From an uncultured Muribaculaceae bacterium (GTDB lineage: Bacteria > Bacteroidota > Bacteroidia > Bacteroidales > Muribaculaceae): 64,000 bases of DNA. The notes below the pieces were generated by a model that worked only from the letters and a program-made list of their open reading frames with translations, did not search any database and was not told the DNA's origin. The stretch is from the NCBI GenBank assembly GCA_910584125.1, contig CAJTXU010000012.1, forward strand, positions 8,573 through 72,572, given 5' to 3'. The position numbers and the translations under genes were made by a program. This document shows, one piece after another, positions 9,125 through 18,481 of the stretch. How positions within the stretch are numbered: the first letter of the stretch is position 1; each line of letters opens with the position of its first letter.

Positions 9125-11938
9125 TCAGCGCAGGATGATCTTGCGCACGGTGCCGTCGCTCATGCGGACAAGGTTGAGGCCTTTGCGGGGCGTGGCCGAC
9201 GGAATGCCTTCGAGATTGAAGTATTCGACAGGCACGGCCTCCTCGGCCTCCATGCCTTCGAGCCCCGAAGGCTTGTCATTGTTGTAGTATTTTCCCGATT
9301 CGGGGTCGAACTTCACTTTCATGCCGCCCAATACGGGGTGCGGATCCTTCCCGATCTCCTGACCGAATGCGGATCCGAGACGATATGCCACCTCGCCCGA
9401 GTGCATCTGGTCGTCAGTGACGAGCGTGTGGTTGTCGGTGCGGTCGTAGCTGGCTGTGGCGAACACGTTGTTCAGCAGCTTCTTGGTGTATTGCGAGCCG
9501 ACGCAGGCCCCGGCGTTCTTGGGGCATGCCACCTCGCCGACGCTGAAAGCGTTCTCGACCTTCACTCCCTGCACGGCATGGCCGCCGACGATTCCGCCGC
9601 AGTTGGACGCGCCTTCGACGCGGCCCTTGTTGTAGCAGTTTGTGACCGCGGACGTCACGGCCGACACGTATCCCGCGATACCGCCGATGTTGCCCGAGAC
9701 TCCCGTCACGTCGGCGAGATTGGCGCAGCGGTCGATTTCGGCGTACGCGTTGACATAACCCGCCACGCCGCCGACATAACCCTTGCCGGTGACTCTGCCT
9801 TCCGTAGTGACGCCGACAATCGAAGCATGCCTGGTCGTTGTGCCCTTCACATATCCGAACAGACCCTGATACTGAGCCTTCTGATTGTCGATGAAGAGAC
9901 CCCGCACCGTGTGGCCCGCGCCGTTGAAGACGGCTGTGAAAGCCTTCGAGGCACTGTTCCCTATAGGCGTCCAGTCGAAGTCGCCGAGGTCGATGTCGTT
10001 GACAAGCATGGCTCCGTCGGATGTGCCGGCGTTGTTAGTCCGGTCGGCGTACCATGCCAGTTCCGCGCCGTCGGAAATCATATAGACGCCGTCGGAAAGC
10101 AGCGGTTCGGTCAGTGTGACGCCGTCCCAGGCGCCATTGGCCTCCGTCATGTCGATGACGAAAGTCTGCGTGCCCTCGGCATCGTCGCCGATTACGAACG
10201 ACTCCCGATAGCAGCGGTAGCCCTCGGCGCGGGCCACGACGTCATAGCGGCCGTAAGTTCCGGTGTAAAGTCCGCGGCTGTCGGCGCTCAGCGGCGTGCC
10301 GCCGAACGACAGCGTCACCTCGGCGCCCGGCACGTCGCAGACTGTCTTGATGTCGAACGTCCGCAATGGCGAGACCGGAATCACCACGTCAGGAATCATG
10401 CCGCAATAGGTCTTGTGGGCGATGGCGTTGAAATTGGGCGAACGACCGGCCACGTCGTCAATCTCGCGGTGGCTTCCGATCGGGTCGCCATAACCGTTGA
10501 CCTGTATCACGCCCCGGTCCATGCGCATCTCGGGCGACAGCGTGACGTCGAAGTCGGACGGGATGTCGAATGTCACCGCCTGTGCCGCCGGAACCGAGGC
10601 GAAAGTGTATTGCCCCGAACCCTGCATCAGCGAGGTGCCGTTGGGCACTCCGTTATATGTGACGTAGGCCGACATGTTGTATACGCCGGCGAGTTTGTTG
10701 GCCGGGTGGAAGAGACCTGAATACTGCACCTTCACCTTGTCGCCGGGCTGGAAGATGCCGCTGCCCGGGCGTGAGACGTTGACGATGTCGCGGTGGCATT
10801 CCTTGGCGGTAAGCACCTGATATGACGCGGCGCCCGAGGCGTCGGCGAGTCTCACGACCTGCCGCCCGTGCTTCAGAAGCAGGGTGTATGAACCGTCTTC
10901 GTTTCGGGTCACCCCGTCGTGGCCGAAGCCGCCGTATGTGGCCATGCGTTCACCGACGGCAGGGCGAGCCATGGTCACGTCGGCCACGCCTTCGGGAGTG
11001 AATGTATAGAGCGCGCCCGGTTCGGTGTCGAGGTAATAGAACACATCGTGCTCGGCGTCGACATTGTTGCCGGCCAGTCGCGAGGAGTCCATGTTGTAGT
11101 CCTCGTTGATCGTCATGCGGGGCGTCAGACCAGGCTCAGTGGCGTCGACCGAGACGACGAAAACGCCAGTGTTCTCGGGCCATATGGCGCCCCAGGCGTC
11201 GCCGCCGGTGAAAGTCTTTCGGTCGGTCCCGCTGTAGTATTCGAGAGTGATCGCGTCGTAGGTGACGAGCACCAGCGCCTCACCGCTGCCGACGGCGCGC
11301 ACGTCGGCCCAAGCCGAGCCGGGCTTGGCCGAGATCTCCACGACGCCCTGCGAGGGCGTGCCGTCAAGATTGATGACGGTATAGTGGAAATCGGGCTCGA
11401 TGAAATAGTTGTTAACCGTGTTGTCGGTGAGTTCCCATGTGCGCATGGCATGGAGGCGGAACGTGTCGCCGGCAGCCATGCGGAGGTGTCCGCGCTCGTT
11501 GATGTTCAGGAATATGTCACCGGTCTCGTAACCGCCGTTGGCCAGCGGGTCGTGATGGATTTCGGCGGGATCTCGGTCGTAGTCGGCCGCGGTGAAGACC
11601 AGTTCCGGCCGCTTGGCGGCGTCGGCCGACATCGTGAAGTAACCGGCCCGCGTCGTGCCCCCTTCGATGCCGGTGCGGTAATTATAGACCTTGCCGGGAG
11701 TCAGGAGGTAGGTGATTTTGCGGCAACCATCTTCTGTGGCATCGGCCACCGGTTCGACGGGAGTGAAGTCGACGAAATGCTTCGTCTTCGTGTTGAGCTG
11801 CATGGAGGCTCCTACGGGCACGGAGATGGTGAACTCCTCGCCTTCGGAAGTCTCGCGGCTGACATTTGTGCCGGCGGCCGCCGAGACGGCGACGCCGCAA
11901 AGGCATGTCAGGGCCAGTGCGATTGCATGTGTGTCCAT
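9125..11938 (-). CDS. Large secreted GLUG-repeat protein of the cobalamin operon
   Basis: A 937-residue protein counted from the ATG at 11938, which begins a good signal peptide (MDTHAIALALTCLCGVAVSA); a longer frame reaching 12094 would overlap the preceding gene and lacks a signal. The first 600 or so residues are beta-rich and not recognised. About residues 650-800 contain GLUG-type repeats (GYVGGVAGYV, GNIGGIAGYV, NCGGIVGG). The tail ends in a YFNLEGIPSATPRKG segment followed by TVRKIILR, resembling secretion sorting tails. It is the last gene of an operon with BtuG-like and BtuB-like genes under a cobalamin riboswitch, so it is probably surface exposed and involved in corrinoid capture. 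That role is inference; no known B12-binding fold is visible. Confidence 0.7.
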   Translation of the reverse strand: MDTHAIALALTCLCGVAVSAAAGTNVSRETSEGEEFTISVPVGASMQLNTKTKHFVDFTPVEPVADATEDGCRKITYLLTPGKVYNYRTGIEGGTTRAGYFTMSADAAKRPELVFTAADYDRDPAEIHHDPLANGGYETGDIFLNINERGHLRMAAGDTFRLHAMRTWELTDNTVNNYFIEPDFHYTVINLDGTPSQGVVEISAKPGSAWADVRAVGSGEALVLVTYDAITLEYYSGTDRKTFTGGDAWGAIWPENTGVFVVSVDATEPGLTPRMTINEDYNMDSSRLAGNNVDAEHDVFYYLDTEPGALYTFTPEGVADVTMARPAVGERMATYGGFGHDGVTRNEDGSYTLLLKHGRQVVRLADASGAASYQVLTAKECHRDIVNVSRPGSGIFQPGDKVKVQYSGLFHPANKLAGVYNMSAYVTYNGVPNGTSLMQGSGQYTFASVPAAQAVTFDIPSDFDVTLSPEMRMDRGVIQVNGYGDPIGSHREIDDVAGRSPNFNAIAHKTYCGMIPDVVIPVSPLRTFDIKTVCDVPGAEVTLSFGGTPLSADSRGLYTGTYGRYDVVARAEGYRCYRESFVIGDDAEGTQTFVIDMTEANGAWDGVTLTEPLLSDGVYMISDGAELAWYADRTNNAGTSDGAMLVNDIDLGDFDWTPIGNSASKAFTAVFNGAGHTVRGLFIDNQKAQYQGLFGYVKGTTTRHASIVGVTTEGRVTGKGYVGGVAGYVNAYAEIDRCANLADVTGVSGNIGGIAGYVSAVTSAVTNCYNKGRVEGASNCGGIVGGHAVQGVKVENAFSVGEVACPKNAGACVGSQYTKKLLNNVFATASYDRTDNHTLVTDDQMHSGEVAYRLGSAFGQEIGKDPHPVLGGMKVKFDPESGKYYNNDKPSGLEGMEAEEAVPVEYFNLEGIPSATPRKGLNLVRMSDGTVRKIILR

Positions 11939-11991
11939 ATTGTTGTTTAGGTTTTGGTTGTTGTTATGTCTGGGAAAGTTGGGGTCAGGAA

Positions 11992-13290
11992 TCAATGTAC
12001 CGTTATGAACTTGCGGCCGTCGCGGATGTGGATTTCGCCAGGTCGGGGTGAGGATACCCGCCGGCCGCTGAGGTCGTATATGGCTGACGCGCAAGGGTCT
12101 TCGCGACCGGTTATTCCTACGATCGAATCAATCGGCTTGTCGGGAAGCGCAAGGAAATGCCCGGGGTTGATATACACTCTGTGTGTGCCGAGCAGTTCGC
12201 CGTCGGGCGACCACTGGAAGAGAGTCCCAGCGCCGGCGAACGATCCGGCGTCGGTGGCGTAGATGTAGCCGGAATATGGATTGACATATATGCCGTAGGG
12301 CATCTCCATTCCTGCAAGGTCGTCGGCCACCGTTCCGGGCAGGGACTCGACGACGCCTTCCGAGCCGCCCGATTCCATCACGAGCCGCGGGTCGATGGTG
12401 ATGTGGTTGAAGGTGTATTCTCCGGAATAGTATGAATATTTCGAGCCGATGGCGTAGAACGTGCCGTCGGCGGCTGTGCAGCTGTGGGTTGCGGCGTAGT
12501 CGAGCTTCACGAAGCATTCCTCGTCGGGGGCTCCGGCGAGCGCCGCGTCGCAGTCGAGTATTATCACGGCGGCCTCGACGTCATACATGTCGCCAGGGGA
12601 GCCGAAACAGAGATATTGTCCGCTCCGCGACATCTCGCCGAACAGATTTATCTGACCGGTGTCGATGGTTCGCGTCACGCTCATGGTGGCGGCGTCGATC
12701 ACGCTGACCGTAGACTCATAGTCGTGGCCTTCCTGGAAGGCGTATCCTCCGGTGTTGGCCACGAAGAGATGGCCGTTGTAGCAGGCTATCCCCTCGGGTT
12801 CGTAACCCACCTCAACGGCGTCGGTCACCTTGAAGGTCGAGACGTCGATTTTCGCGACGAACCCCTTTCCGAAATGGTACGTTCCGTTCACGCCGGCGCA
12901 CTCGTGGCCGTAAGACGTGACGTAGACAAACTGTCCGTCGGTGGCGAGACAGCGGTTGTTGGGCACGTCCTCGGTCGCCGCGACGGCCTTGCCGTCGGAG
13001 GTGATGAACTGCACGATGTTCGACCAGTTCACCGAGATCGCCGCCAGATTGTCGTTGACGCGGATGATGTCGTTGGGAGTGTCGCCGAGCTTGTAGCCGT
13101 TTTGGTCACGGAACCATTGGTTGCTCACCACGACACCGTCTTCGAAATAAGTGACGCGGCCGTTGTCGGCCTGCCAGGTGCCCTCGTTGAGCAGGATGAT
13201 TCGTTCGCGTGCCCAGGCGGCCGAGGGCGCGAATAGGGGCAGGGCGCATGCCGCCGCGACCCCTGTGAAGATTAAAGGTCTGGTTTTCAT
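11992..13290 (-). CDS. YncE-like beta-propeller, BtuG-like cobalamin-binding protein (DUF5074)
   Basis: A 432-residue protein with signal peptide (residues 1-28, ending AAWARE) followed by a seven-bladed-propeller-like repeat. The opening ILLNEGTWQADNG and the later NGYKLGDTPNDI are typical of the DUF5074/YncE family, which includes BtuG, the very tight cobalamin-binding partner of BtuB in Bacteroides. It lies 27 bp after the BtuB-like gene and under the same riboswitch. Unlike Bacteroides BtuG, I see no lipobox cysteine after the signal peptide; instead the protein ends with IYDLSGRRVSSPRPG and DGRKFITVH, a sorting-tail-like segment. This suggests a different way of reaching the cell surface. 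Family confidence is high; the BtuG role is inferred from context. Confidence 0.82.
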   Translation of the reverse strand: MKTRPLIFTGVAAACALPLFAPSAAWARERIILLNEGTWQADNGRVTYFEDGVVVSNQWFRDQNGYKLGDTPNDIIRVNDNLAAISVNWSNIVQFITSDGKAVAATEDVPNNRCLATDGQFVYVTSYGHECAGVNGTYHFGKGFVAKIDVSTFKVTDAVEVGYEPEGIACYNGHLFVANTGGYAFQEGHDYESTVSVIDAATMSVTRTIDTGQINLFGEMSRSGQYLCFGSPGDMYDVEAAVIILDCDAALAGAPDEECFVKLDYAATHSCTAADGTFYAIGSKYSYYSGEYTFNHITIDPRLVMESGGSEGVVESLPGTVADDLAGMEMPYGIYVNPYSGYIYATDAGSFAGAGTLFQWSPDGELLGTHRVYINPGHFLALPDKPIDSIVGITGREDPCASAIYDLSGRRVSSPRPGEIHIRDGRKFITVH

Positions 13291-13317
13291 ATGTATTGTG
13301 TTTGGAAGTTTTGGGCG

Positions 13318-15327
13318 TCAGGAATGCGTGGTCTTGCTCGTGCGCTTGTCTCGGACGGTCTTCCCGAAGGAATACGAGAGCGAGAGCCTGAGGCTACGGC
13401 CCGGCATGGGATAGCGCGGGATGTGTTCGTACTGAACGTCGAAGAGGTCGTTGACCTCGAGCGACGCTGTGAAGCCGAATGCCGTGGCTGAGAGCTTGAT
13501 GTCGACGTTGTCGTAAGGGTCGAGAATGTCGTCGGGGTCGGCATACGACCACATGCGGCGGCCGACGTGCAGGTTTGACACCGTGAGCGAGAGCATGCGC
13601 CATGCTGCGACAGCCGTCACGCCGCACGATATGGTGGGCGAGTAGCAGATTGGTCGGTCGTAGGTGTATTCGTCATCGGGGTCGGTGCGGTTCAGGTCTT
13701 TCTGCCATGTCAGCGAGCAGAGCAGCGAGAAACGCCAGTCGGCCGGGGAGAAATCTCCCGATAGTGTAGCGTTCAGTCCTCGGCAGAATGTCTTTCCATA
13801 GTTCATCATCGACCATGTGTATGTGCCCCTGACGGGGAGGCAGACGATTCGGTTGTCGATGTAGTTCAGATAAAGGTCGGTCTGGACTGAAGCCGCCCAA
13901 AGCCCGGAAGCGAGGTTGTATTCTGCGCCCACGTCCCACTGCCGTGTGCGTTCGGGCTTCAAGTTGCGGTTGCCGGCCTGGGTATAGTAGAGGTCGTTGA
14001 GCGTCGGGACTCGGAAAATGTTTTTGTACCAGGCGCGCAGAGAGAAGCCCCGGAACGACCACCCCAAAGTCACCGATGGGGTGAATCTCGACAGCGGGCG
14101 GGCGGCACCGGTCTTGAACGCGGTGTGGTCGCGATAATGTTGGTAGAGCAGAGAAGCGGCCGCGCGGAAGTCGCGCCAGTCGAGGCTGGCGGCGACTACG
14201 CCTTTCTGGTCGAGGCGTCTGACCGGAGAGAACCGCTTGAGGTCGGCGTCGAGCCACGACATGCGCGCGTCGTAACCGACATTCAGCGACAGTATGCGCC
14301 AGGGTCGGAAGGCGTATGAGACGGCGGCGTAGGCGTCGTGCAGTCTGTAGCGGTTGTCGGCGCGTGCGGTGTTCTGGTTGTCGGGGTAGTCGGTGTTGTA
14401 GCGCAGATATTCGAACGAGTATTTCGCCTTGAAGTCCAGGACGTGGCGTGTGCTGGCCTCCAGTCGGTAAGCGGCCTGGGCGAAGATGTCGGTGTCCCAT
14501 TCGCGGCCGATGTTGGTGTATTTGTCCGACAGGCGTCTCACGATGCCTCCGGGGCAGCCGCGTTCGGAAACGTAAGCATAGATGTGCGAGGAGAAGCCGC
14601 CCTTGAACAGGGCGCCCTCGGCGCGGGTGAATCGTATGTCGGAGTTGCTGCGGCGTCCGGTGGTGTCCTCATACTCCGACTTGTAGCGGAACGGATAGTC
14701 CCCGCGCGAGTCAAGGTGCTCGGCGTCGATGAAACCGCTCCAGCCCTTGCGTGAGAATTCGGCCGTGGCGCGTCCGCGCCAGGTATGGAACGAGCCCCAT
14801 CCGGCGAGCAGGGTGACGGAGTCGCGCTCGGGGCGGCGTGTGCGCATATAGACGGTCGCCCCCGAGGCATACTCCGAGGCCGATTGGCAGAAATCGAGAC
14901 GGTTGGCGTTGTAGAGCGATACTGATTCGAGAGTGGAGAGGGAATACTTCCCGAGGTCGACGGTGCCGTTCTGTGCGTTGGTGATCCGTATCCCGTCGAT
15001 GAAGACGCCGACATGCTGCGCTCCGAGCGAGCGGACATTCACGGTCTTGAGTCCCCCGAGGCCGCCGTAGTCCTTGATCTGGACACCGGCGAAATACTTC
15101 AGGGCGTCGGCGATTGAAGTGGATGAAAGGGCCTGAAGCTGCGGGCCCGAAAGTTCCTGGACAGTTGCCAGAGGTCTTCGCGAGGCGCAGACCTGCAGTT
15201 CGTCGAGAGTTGTCACGGAGTCAGGCCTCTCTTCGGGAGAGGTCGCAAAGGAGTGCGTCGGCGCCACGCAGGCATACATCACGGCCGCCATGAGGAGGCG
15301 CGTGTGTCGGAACATTCTGATGTTCAT
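13318..15327 (-). CDS. btuB: TonB-dependent cobalamin receptor, BtuB-like
   Basis: A 669-residue outer-membrane TonB-dependent receptor counted from the ATG at 15327; a frame extending to 15474 runs through the riboswitch and is rejected. Signal peptide about residues 1-25 (to HSFATS). A plug domain follows, with VNVRSLGAQHVGVFIDGIRI near residues 95-115, then a 22-strand-type barrel with TonB receptor segments such as FRVPTLNDLYYTQAGNRNLKPE in the second half (shown here as separate motifs FRVPTLNDLYY and NRNLKPE). It ends with the barrel-closing LRLSLSYSFGK. It is first in a three-gene operon preceded by a cobalamin riboswitch, which identifies the substrate as a corrinoid. Confidence 0.92.
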   Translation of the reverse strand: MNIRMFRHTRLLMAAVMYACVAPTHSFATSPEERPDSVTTLDELQVCASRRPLATVQELSGPQLQALSSTSIADALKYFAGVQIKDYGGLGGLKTVNVRSLGAQHVGVFIDGIRITNAQNGTVDLGKYSLSTLESVSLYNANRLDFCQSASEYASGATVYMRTRRPERDSVTLLAGWGSFHTWRGRATAEFSRKGWSGFIDAEHLDSRGDYPFRYKSEYEDTTGRRSNSDIRFTRAEGALFKGGFSSHIYAYVSERGCPGGIVRRLSDKYTNIGREWDTDIFAQAAYRLEASTRHVLDFKAKYSFEYLRYNTDYPDNQNTARADNRYRLHDAYAAVSYAFRPWRILSLNVGYDARMSWLDADLKRFSPVRRLDQKGVVAASLDWRDFRAAASLLYQHYRDHTAFKTGAARPLSRFTPSVTLGWSFRGFSLRAWYKNIFRVPTLNDLYYTQAGNRNLKPERTRQWDVGAEYNLASGLWAASVQTDLYLNYIDNRIVCLPVRGTYTWSMMNYGKTFCRGLNATLSGDFSPADWRFSLLCSLTWQKDLNRTDPDDEYTYDRPICYSPTISCGVTAVAAWRMLSLTVSNLHVGRRMWSYADPDDILDPYDNVDIKLSATAFGFTASLEVNDLFDVQYEHIPRYPMPGRSLRLSLSYSFGKTVRDKRTSKTTHS

Positions 15328-15385
15328 CCACAATTTACTTTTATTCGCGGCGCCATACCCCGGACGCCTTCGCGCGAAATTATGT

Positions 15386-15577
15386 TGGCAGGTCTTCTGA
15401 CTTGTTCCCTTACGGCTTCGCCTTCCCGGCCTTCGCACTCTTGTCCGGCCAGTGACGTTCGAAACGGGGCGCAATCGCCTCGCGGTTTCGTGAAGCCGCT
15501 TGTAAGAAACTTACAGCAGCGGGTCTGTTCGAGATTCTCACTCGATTCCCTTTTGATTACCTGTCGGCAAACCAACG
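15386..15577 (-). promoter_or_regulatory. Adenosylcobalamin (B12) riboswitch
   Basis: The minus strand shows the class hallmarks in order: AAAAGGGAATCGAG near 15553-15540, the GCTGCTGTAAG region near 15520, the CACTGG core near 15455, GGGAAG near 15428, and the B12 box AGTCAGAAGACCTGCC at 15402-15387. It begins about 10 nt after the predicted transcription start and ends about 60 nt before the btuB-like ATG, so it can control translation or read-through in response to cobalamin. No long T-run terminator is seen after it, favouring translational control. Confidence 0.93.
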
Positions 15578-15593
15578 GATTTAAAGTTCGCGG

Positions 15594-15625
15594 CAAAATT
15601 ACTCAATTTCGGTGAAATTGCCAAA
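15594..15625 (-). promoter_or_regulatory. Promoter of the cobalamin operon
   Basis: Minus strand TTTG (15622-15625), 20-nt spacer, TAATTTTG (15594-15601): consensus. Transcription would begin near 15587, giving a leader of about 260 nt that contains the riboswitch. The stretch 15626-15797 is AT rich and holds nothing else I can identify. Confidence 0.8.
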
Positions 15626-15797
15626 AGAAAATTCTTCCCCGGATTCAGGCCAGCCGTCAGGTCACCTATTGCTGATTGGAGAATCGGGCACGATTTACTG
15701 TAAAAATAAGTTAAATATAAATATGAAAATTGCGATTTATTTAAAATAAGTTAAATATTAGAAAAATTTTTATGTTTTAGAGCAGTGTTTAAAAATT

Positions 15798-15893
15798 ATT
15801 TTGTAATTTTGCATTGAGTTTTTCATGGTATTAGATTTTAAGGTTAACGCAAGATTGGTTGTCGGGATGACAATCAATTTTTTTTGTGCCTAT
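15798..15893 (+). ncRNA. Candidate small RNA unit, copy 2 of a 96-bp perfect repeat
   Basis: Second exact copy of 267-362. The -7 box TAATTTTG is at 15804-15811; the terminator hairpin with loop GGGAT is at 15854-15878, followed by eight T to about 15885. It lies upstream of the C10 peptidase gene, but that gene has its own promoter 100 bp further on, so this unit looks self-contained rather than a leader. Similarity to copy 1 continues upstream to about 15740 with several substitutions and small gaps. Confidence 0.5.
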
Positions 15894-15964
15894 ATGTGGG
15901 GGTGTCAGTAGGGCGTCAGAGTGGCGTCGCGGCGGGTGTTCCTTTGTCTTGTCGGAAGAATAGT

Positions 15965-15995
15965 TTTGCCGATTCGAAATTAAATATTAAATTTG
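15965..15995 (+). promoter_or_regulatory. Promoter of the C10 peptidase gene
   Basis: TTTG (15965-15968), 19-nt spacer, TAAATTTG (15988-15995). Predicted leader about 90 nt to the ATG at 16091. Confidence 0.75.
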
Positions 15996-16090
15996 CGTCT
16001 GAATCTCTTCCGCCCCCGTCTCTCCATCGGCACTCTCTTCGGATGCTTCCACTATCCTTAGCCTTAAAACCTTAAACCTTAAACAATAAT

Positions 16091-18335
16091 ATGCAAAGAT
16101 CTTTACTGATTGGCGCGGTGGCTCTGTTGGCCGCCGGCAACGCGTTTGCGGCTCCGCTCACCCCGGCGCAGGCTCTCCAGCGCCGGGGTGAGCGAGAACG
16201 GATCCCGCTACAAGGCAGTCGTTAAATCGGCCGACCGCTACTCGCTGGCAACTCTCGGGCAGCTGTCGGAGCAGACCGGCGGCCGTCTATATGTCTTCAC
16301 CGACGATGCAGAAGGCTACATCGTGACGTCGGCTGATTCGGACGCTCCGGCCCTGCTCGGATACGGAAGCGGTTTTGATGCCGAGAATATTCCGGACGCC
16401 ATGAGATGGTGGCTCGGCGAATACGCGCGTCAGATAGCCTGGCTCGCGGAGAATCCGCGCGACCAGCGTCCCGAAATGGCTGCGCACGCGGCCATCAGTC
16501 CGCTTGTGGCGACCAAGTGGAACCAGAGCGACCTATATAACCGGAAGTGCCCGAGCGACAACGGCGGACGCTGCGTCACCGGATGCGTGGCCACGGCCAT
16601 GGCCCAGGTGGTCAACTATCACAAGTGGCCGCAGACAACAGGAACAGGCACATATTCATACTCCTGGAACAACAAGACGCTCTCGTTCGACTATGGCGCG
16701 ACGACGTTCGACTGGGCGCATATGAACAACACCTACAGCGGGTCGAGCTCGACGACCGCCTGCAATGCCGTGGCGACGCTGATGTCCGGCTGTGGCGTGT
16801 GCGTCGACATGAACTACAGTTCGTCGGCGTCGGGAGCCATGAGCTACAAGATCGCAAGTGCGTTGGTGCGCAACTTCGGATATGGCCAGGGTAGCCTCTA
16901 CGTGATGCGCGACTATTACTCGGCTTCCGATTGGGATGCGATTATTTATGGTGAGCTCGCCGCCGGGCGCCCCGTGCTCTATGGCGGCCAGTCGTCGGCC
17001 GGAGGTCACGAGTTCGTGTGCGACGGCTATGACGGCAACGGCAAATACCATATCAACTGGGGCTGGGGCGGAATGTCAGACGGCTACTTCCTCCTTTCGG
17101 CCCTCGACCCCTATCAGCAGGGAATCGGCGGCAGCACGTCCGGTTTCAATTACGACCAGGACGCCTGCATCGGAGTCCAGCCTCCTGTGGCAGGTTCAGA
17201 ACGCTCGCTGCCCCTCTATGCCAACGGCGGATTCGCTTACAGCCCTGAATATAGCGGCTTCTGGTTCGGCACCAACTCGGAGGGAGGCGTAAACGGTTTC
17301 TTCAACTATTCAGTCTTTACCTTCGACGCTGTCATCGGAGTCAGACTCGAAGGCGAAGGTGGATATCAGGCATATGCCGAGGATGGCGCTGAAAATTTCG
17401 AACCGATTCACGGTTTTGCGCTGATTAGTCCTACGTTCCCCGCCGATCTCCCGGCCGGTACCTACAAGGCCTATCCGGCGGCAAGGTATGCCGACAGCGA
17501 GGTGTGGCACGACATACTGACGCCCTACGGAGAGTCCCGCTATGTTACAGTGCGCAAGGGCAACAACGGCGTCATCACCTACGACGGTTCGGATCCAGAC
17601 GCAGTGGAGGTCCCTGTCAGAGTATCGGAGCTTTCTCAGCGTGGAGACTGGATTCCGGGAGAGGGTATGGTGGTCGATGTGACTTACAGCAACACGTCGG
17701 CCTCGGCGCAGACTTTTAAACTTGACCTCAGGTTTGACGGTATGGAGGCGCGGTCTTCATATAAGATAGGGACATGGACACTCGACATAGACGCCAATGC
17801 ACCCCGTTCCCATGGGCTTAACTGCGGCACATGCGAACTGCCTGTGGGCGTGTACAGTCTCACCGCGATCGATGTCCAGAAGGGAGCGGTGATCTCCGAT
17901 CCCGTCGAGGTGTATGTCGGAGTGCGTCCGACGGCAGTCGACATAGTTCCCGAAGAGACGAGTGTCAAGGTCGGCGCGACAGCGACGTTAGCGGCCACGG
18001 TGACGCCGGCGAACGCGTTCGACACCACGGTGGTGTGGGCGTCGTCAGACCCGGCGGTTGCCACCGTGGATGCCGACGGCAAGGTCACCGGAGTGTCGGC
18101 CGGCACGGCTACAGTAACGGCCACGACTGTCAACGGCATGATGAACGAGGCCCGGGTAACGGTGACTGATACGACTCAGGCCGTGGAGACATTCGGTGTC
18201 GACGACAATGCCATGGTAGATGTCTACAACCTGCAGGGCATTAGGATACGCGCTTCCGTGACCCGCGCGGAGGCAACCGCAGGACTCCCGGCCGGCGTCT
18301 ACGTGATTGACGGCCGGAAAGTGACCGTCAGATAA
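16091..18335 (+). CDS. Secreted C10 (streptopain-like) cysteine peptidase, frameshifted after the signal peptide
   Basis: The ATG at 16091 starts a convincing signal peptide (MQRSLLIGAVALLAAGNAFA) and a pro-region start PLTPAQALQR, but that frame hits TAA at 16223. The continuation, beginning GVSENGSRYKAV at 16185, lies in another frame that is open to 18335, so one extra base (or two missing) near 16181-16188 splits the gene. The downstream part is intact: the catalytic cysteine in VTGCVATAMAQVVNYHKWP (codon 16584), the histidine in AGGHEFVCDGYDG (codon 17007) and INWGWGG. A Big_2 Ig-like domain follows at about 17930-18170, then a sorting-like tail, VYNLQG to YVIDGRKVTVR. Without the signal peptide the enzyme would not be exported. 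The change could be a true mutation or a sequence error. An ATG at 16110 opens the main frame but gives no signal peptide. Confidence 0.82.
16157..16192. repeat. Perfect 13-bp inverted repeat at the frameshift site
   Basis: Arms CTCACCCCGGCGC (16157-16169) and GCGCCGGGGTGAG (16180-16192) with a 10-nt loop. The frame break of the C10 peptidase falls inside the right arm. Confidence 0.85.
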
Positions 18336-18362
18336 ACGGCGTAACGCCAAGGGATATAAAAC

Positions 18363-18403
18363 TCCCCACACCTGAAAATCCTTAAAATTTGCAGGTGTGG
18401 GGA
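18363..18403. terminator. Hairpin after the C10 peptidase, overlapping the next promoter
   Basis: Arms TCCCCACACCTG (18363-18374) and CAGGTGTGGGGA (18392-18403) form a perfect 12-bp stem with a 17-nt loop. It follows the stop by 28 bp but has no T-run. Its right arm fills the spacer between the -33 and -7 boxes of the C69 peptidase promoter, so it could also be an operator. Confidence 0.55.
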
Positions 18404-18419
18404 TTATTAGTTATATTTG
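18388..18419 (+). promoter_or_regulatory. Promoter of the C69 peptidase gene
   Basis: TTTG (18388-18391), 20-nt spacer, TATATTTG (18412-18419). Leader about 55 nt to the ATG at 18482. Confidence 0.75.
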
Positions 18420-18481
18420 CAGACCGGGCGCGGCGAGTGCCGTCGTCGCCTGCTTAAGAATTGACCACAAAAACATAACAT

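Noticed and set aside
11939..12094. Longer N-terminus for the GLUG-repeat protein
   Set aside because: It would overlap the BtuG-like gene by about 100 bp and displace a good signal peptide starting at 11938.
15328..15474. Longer N-terminus for the BtuB-like receptor
   Set aside because: Runs through the cobalamin riboswitch; the ATG at 15327 is followed by a signal peptide.
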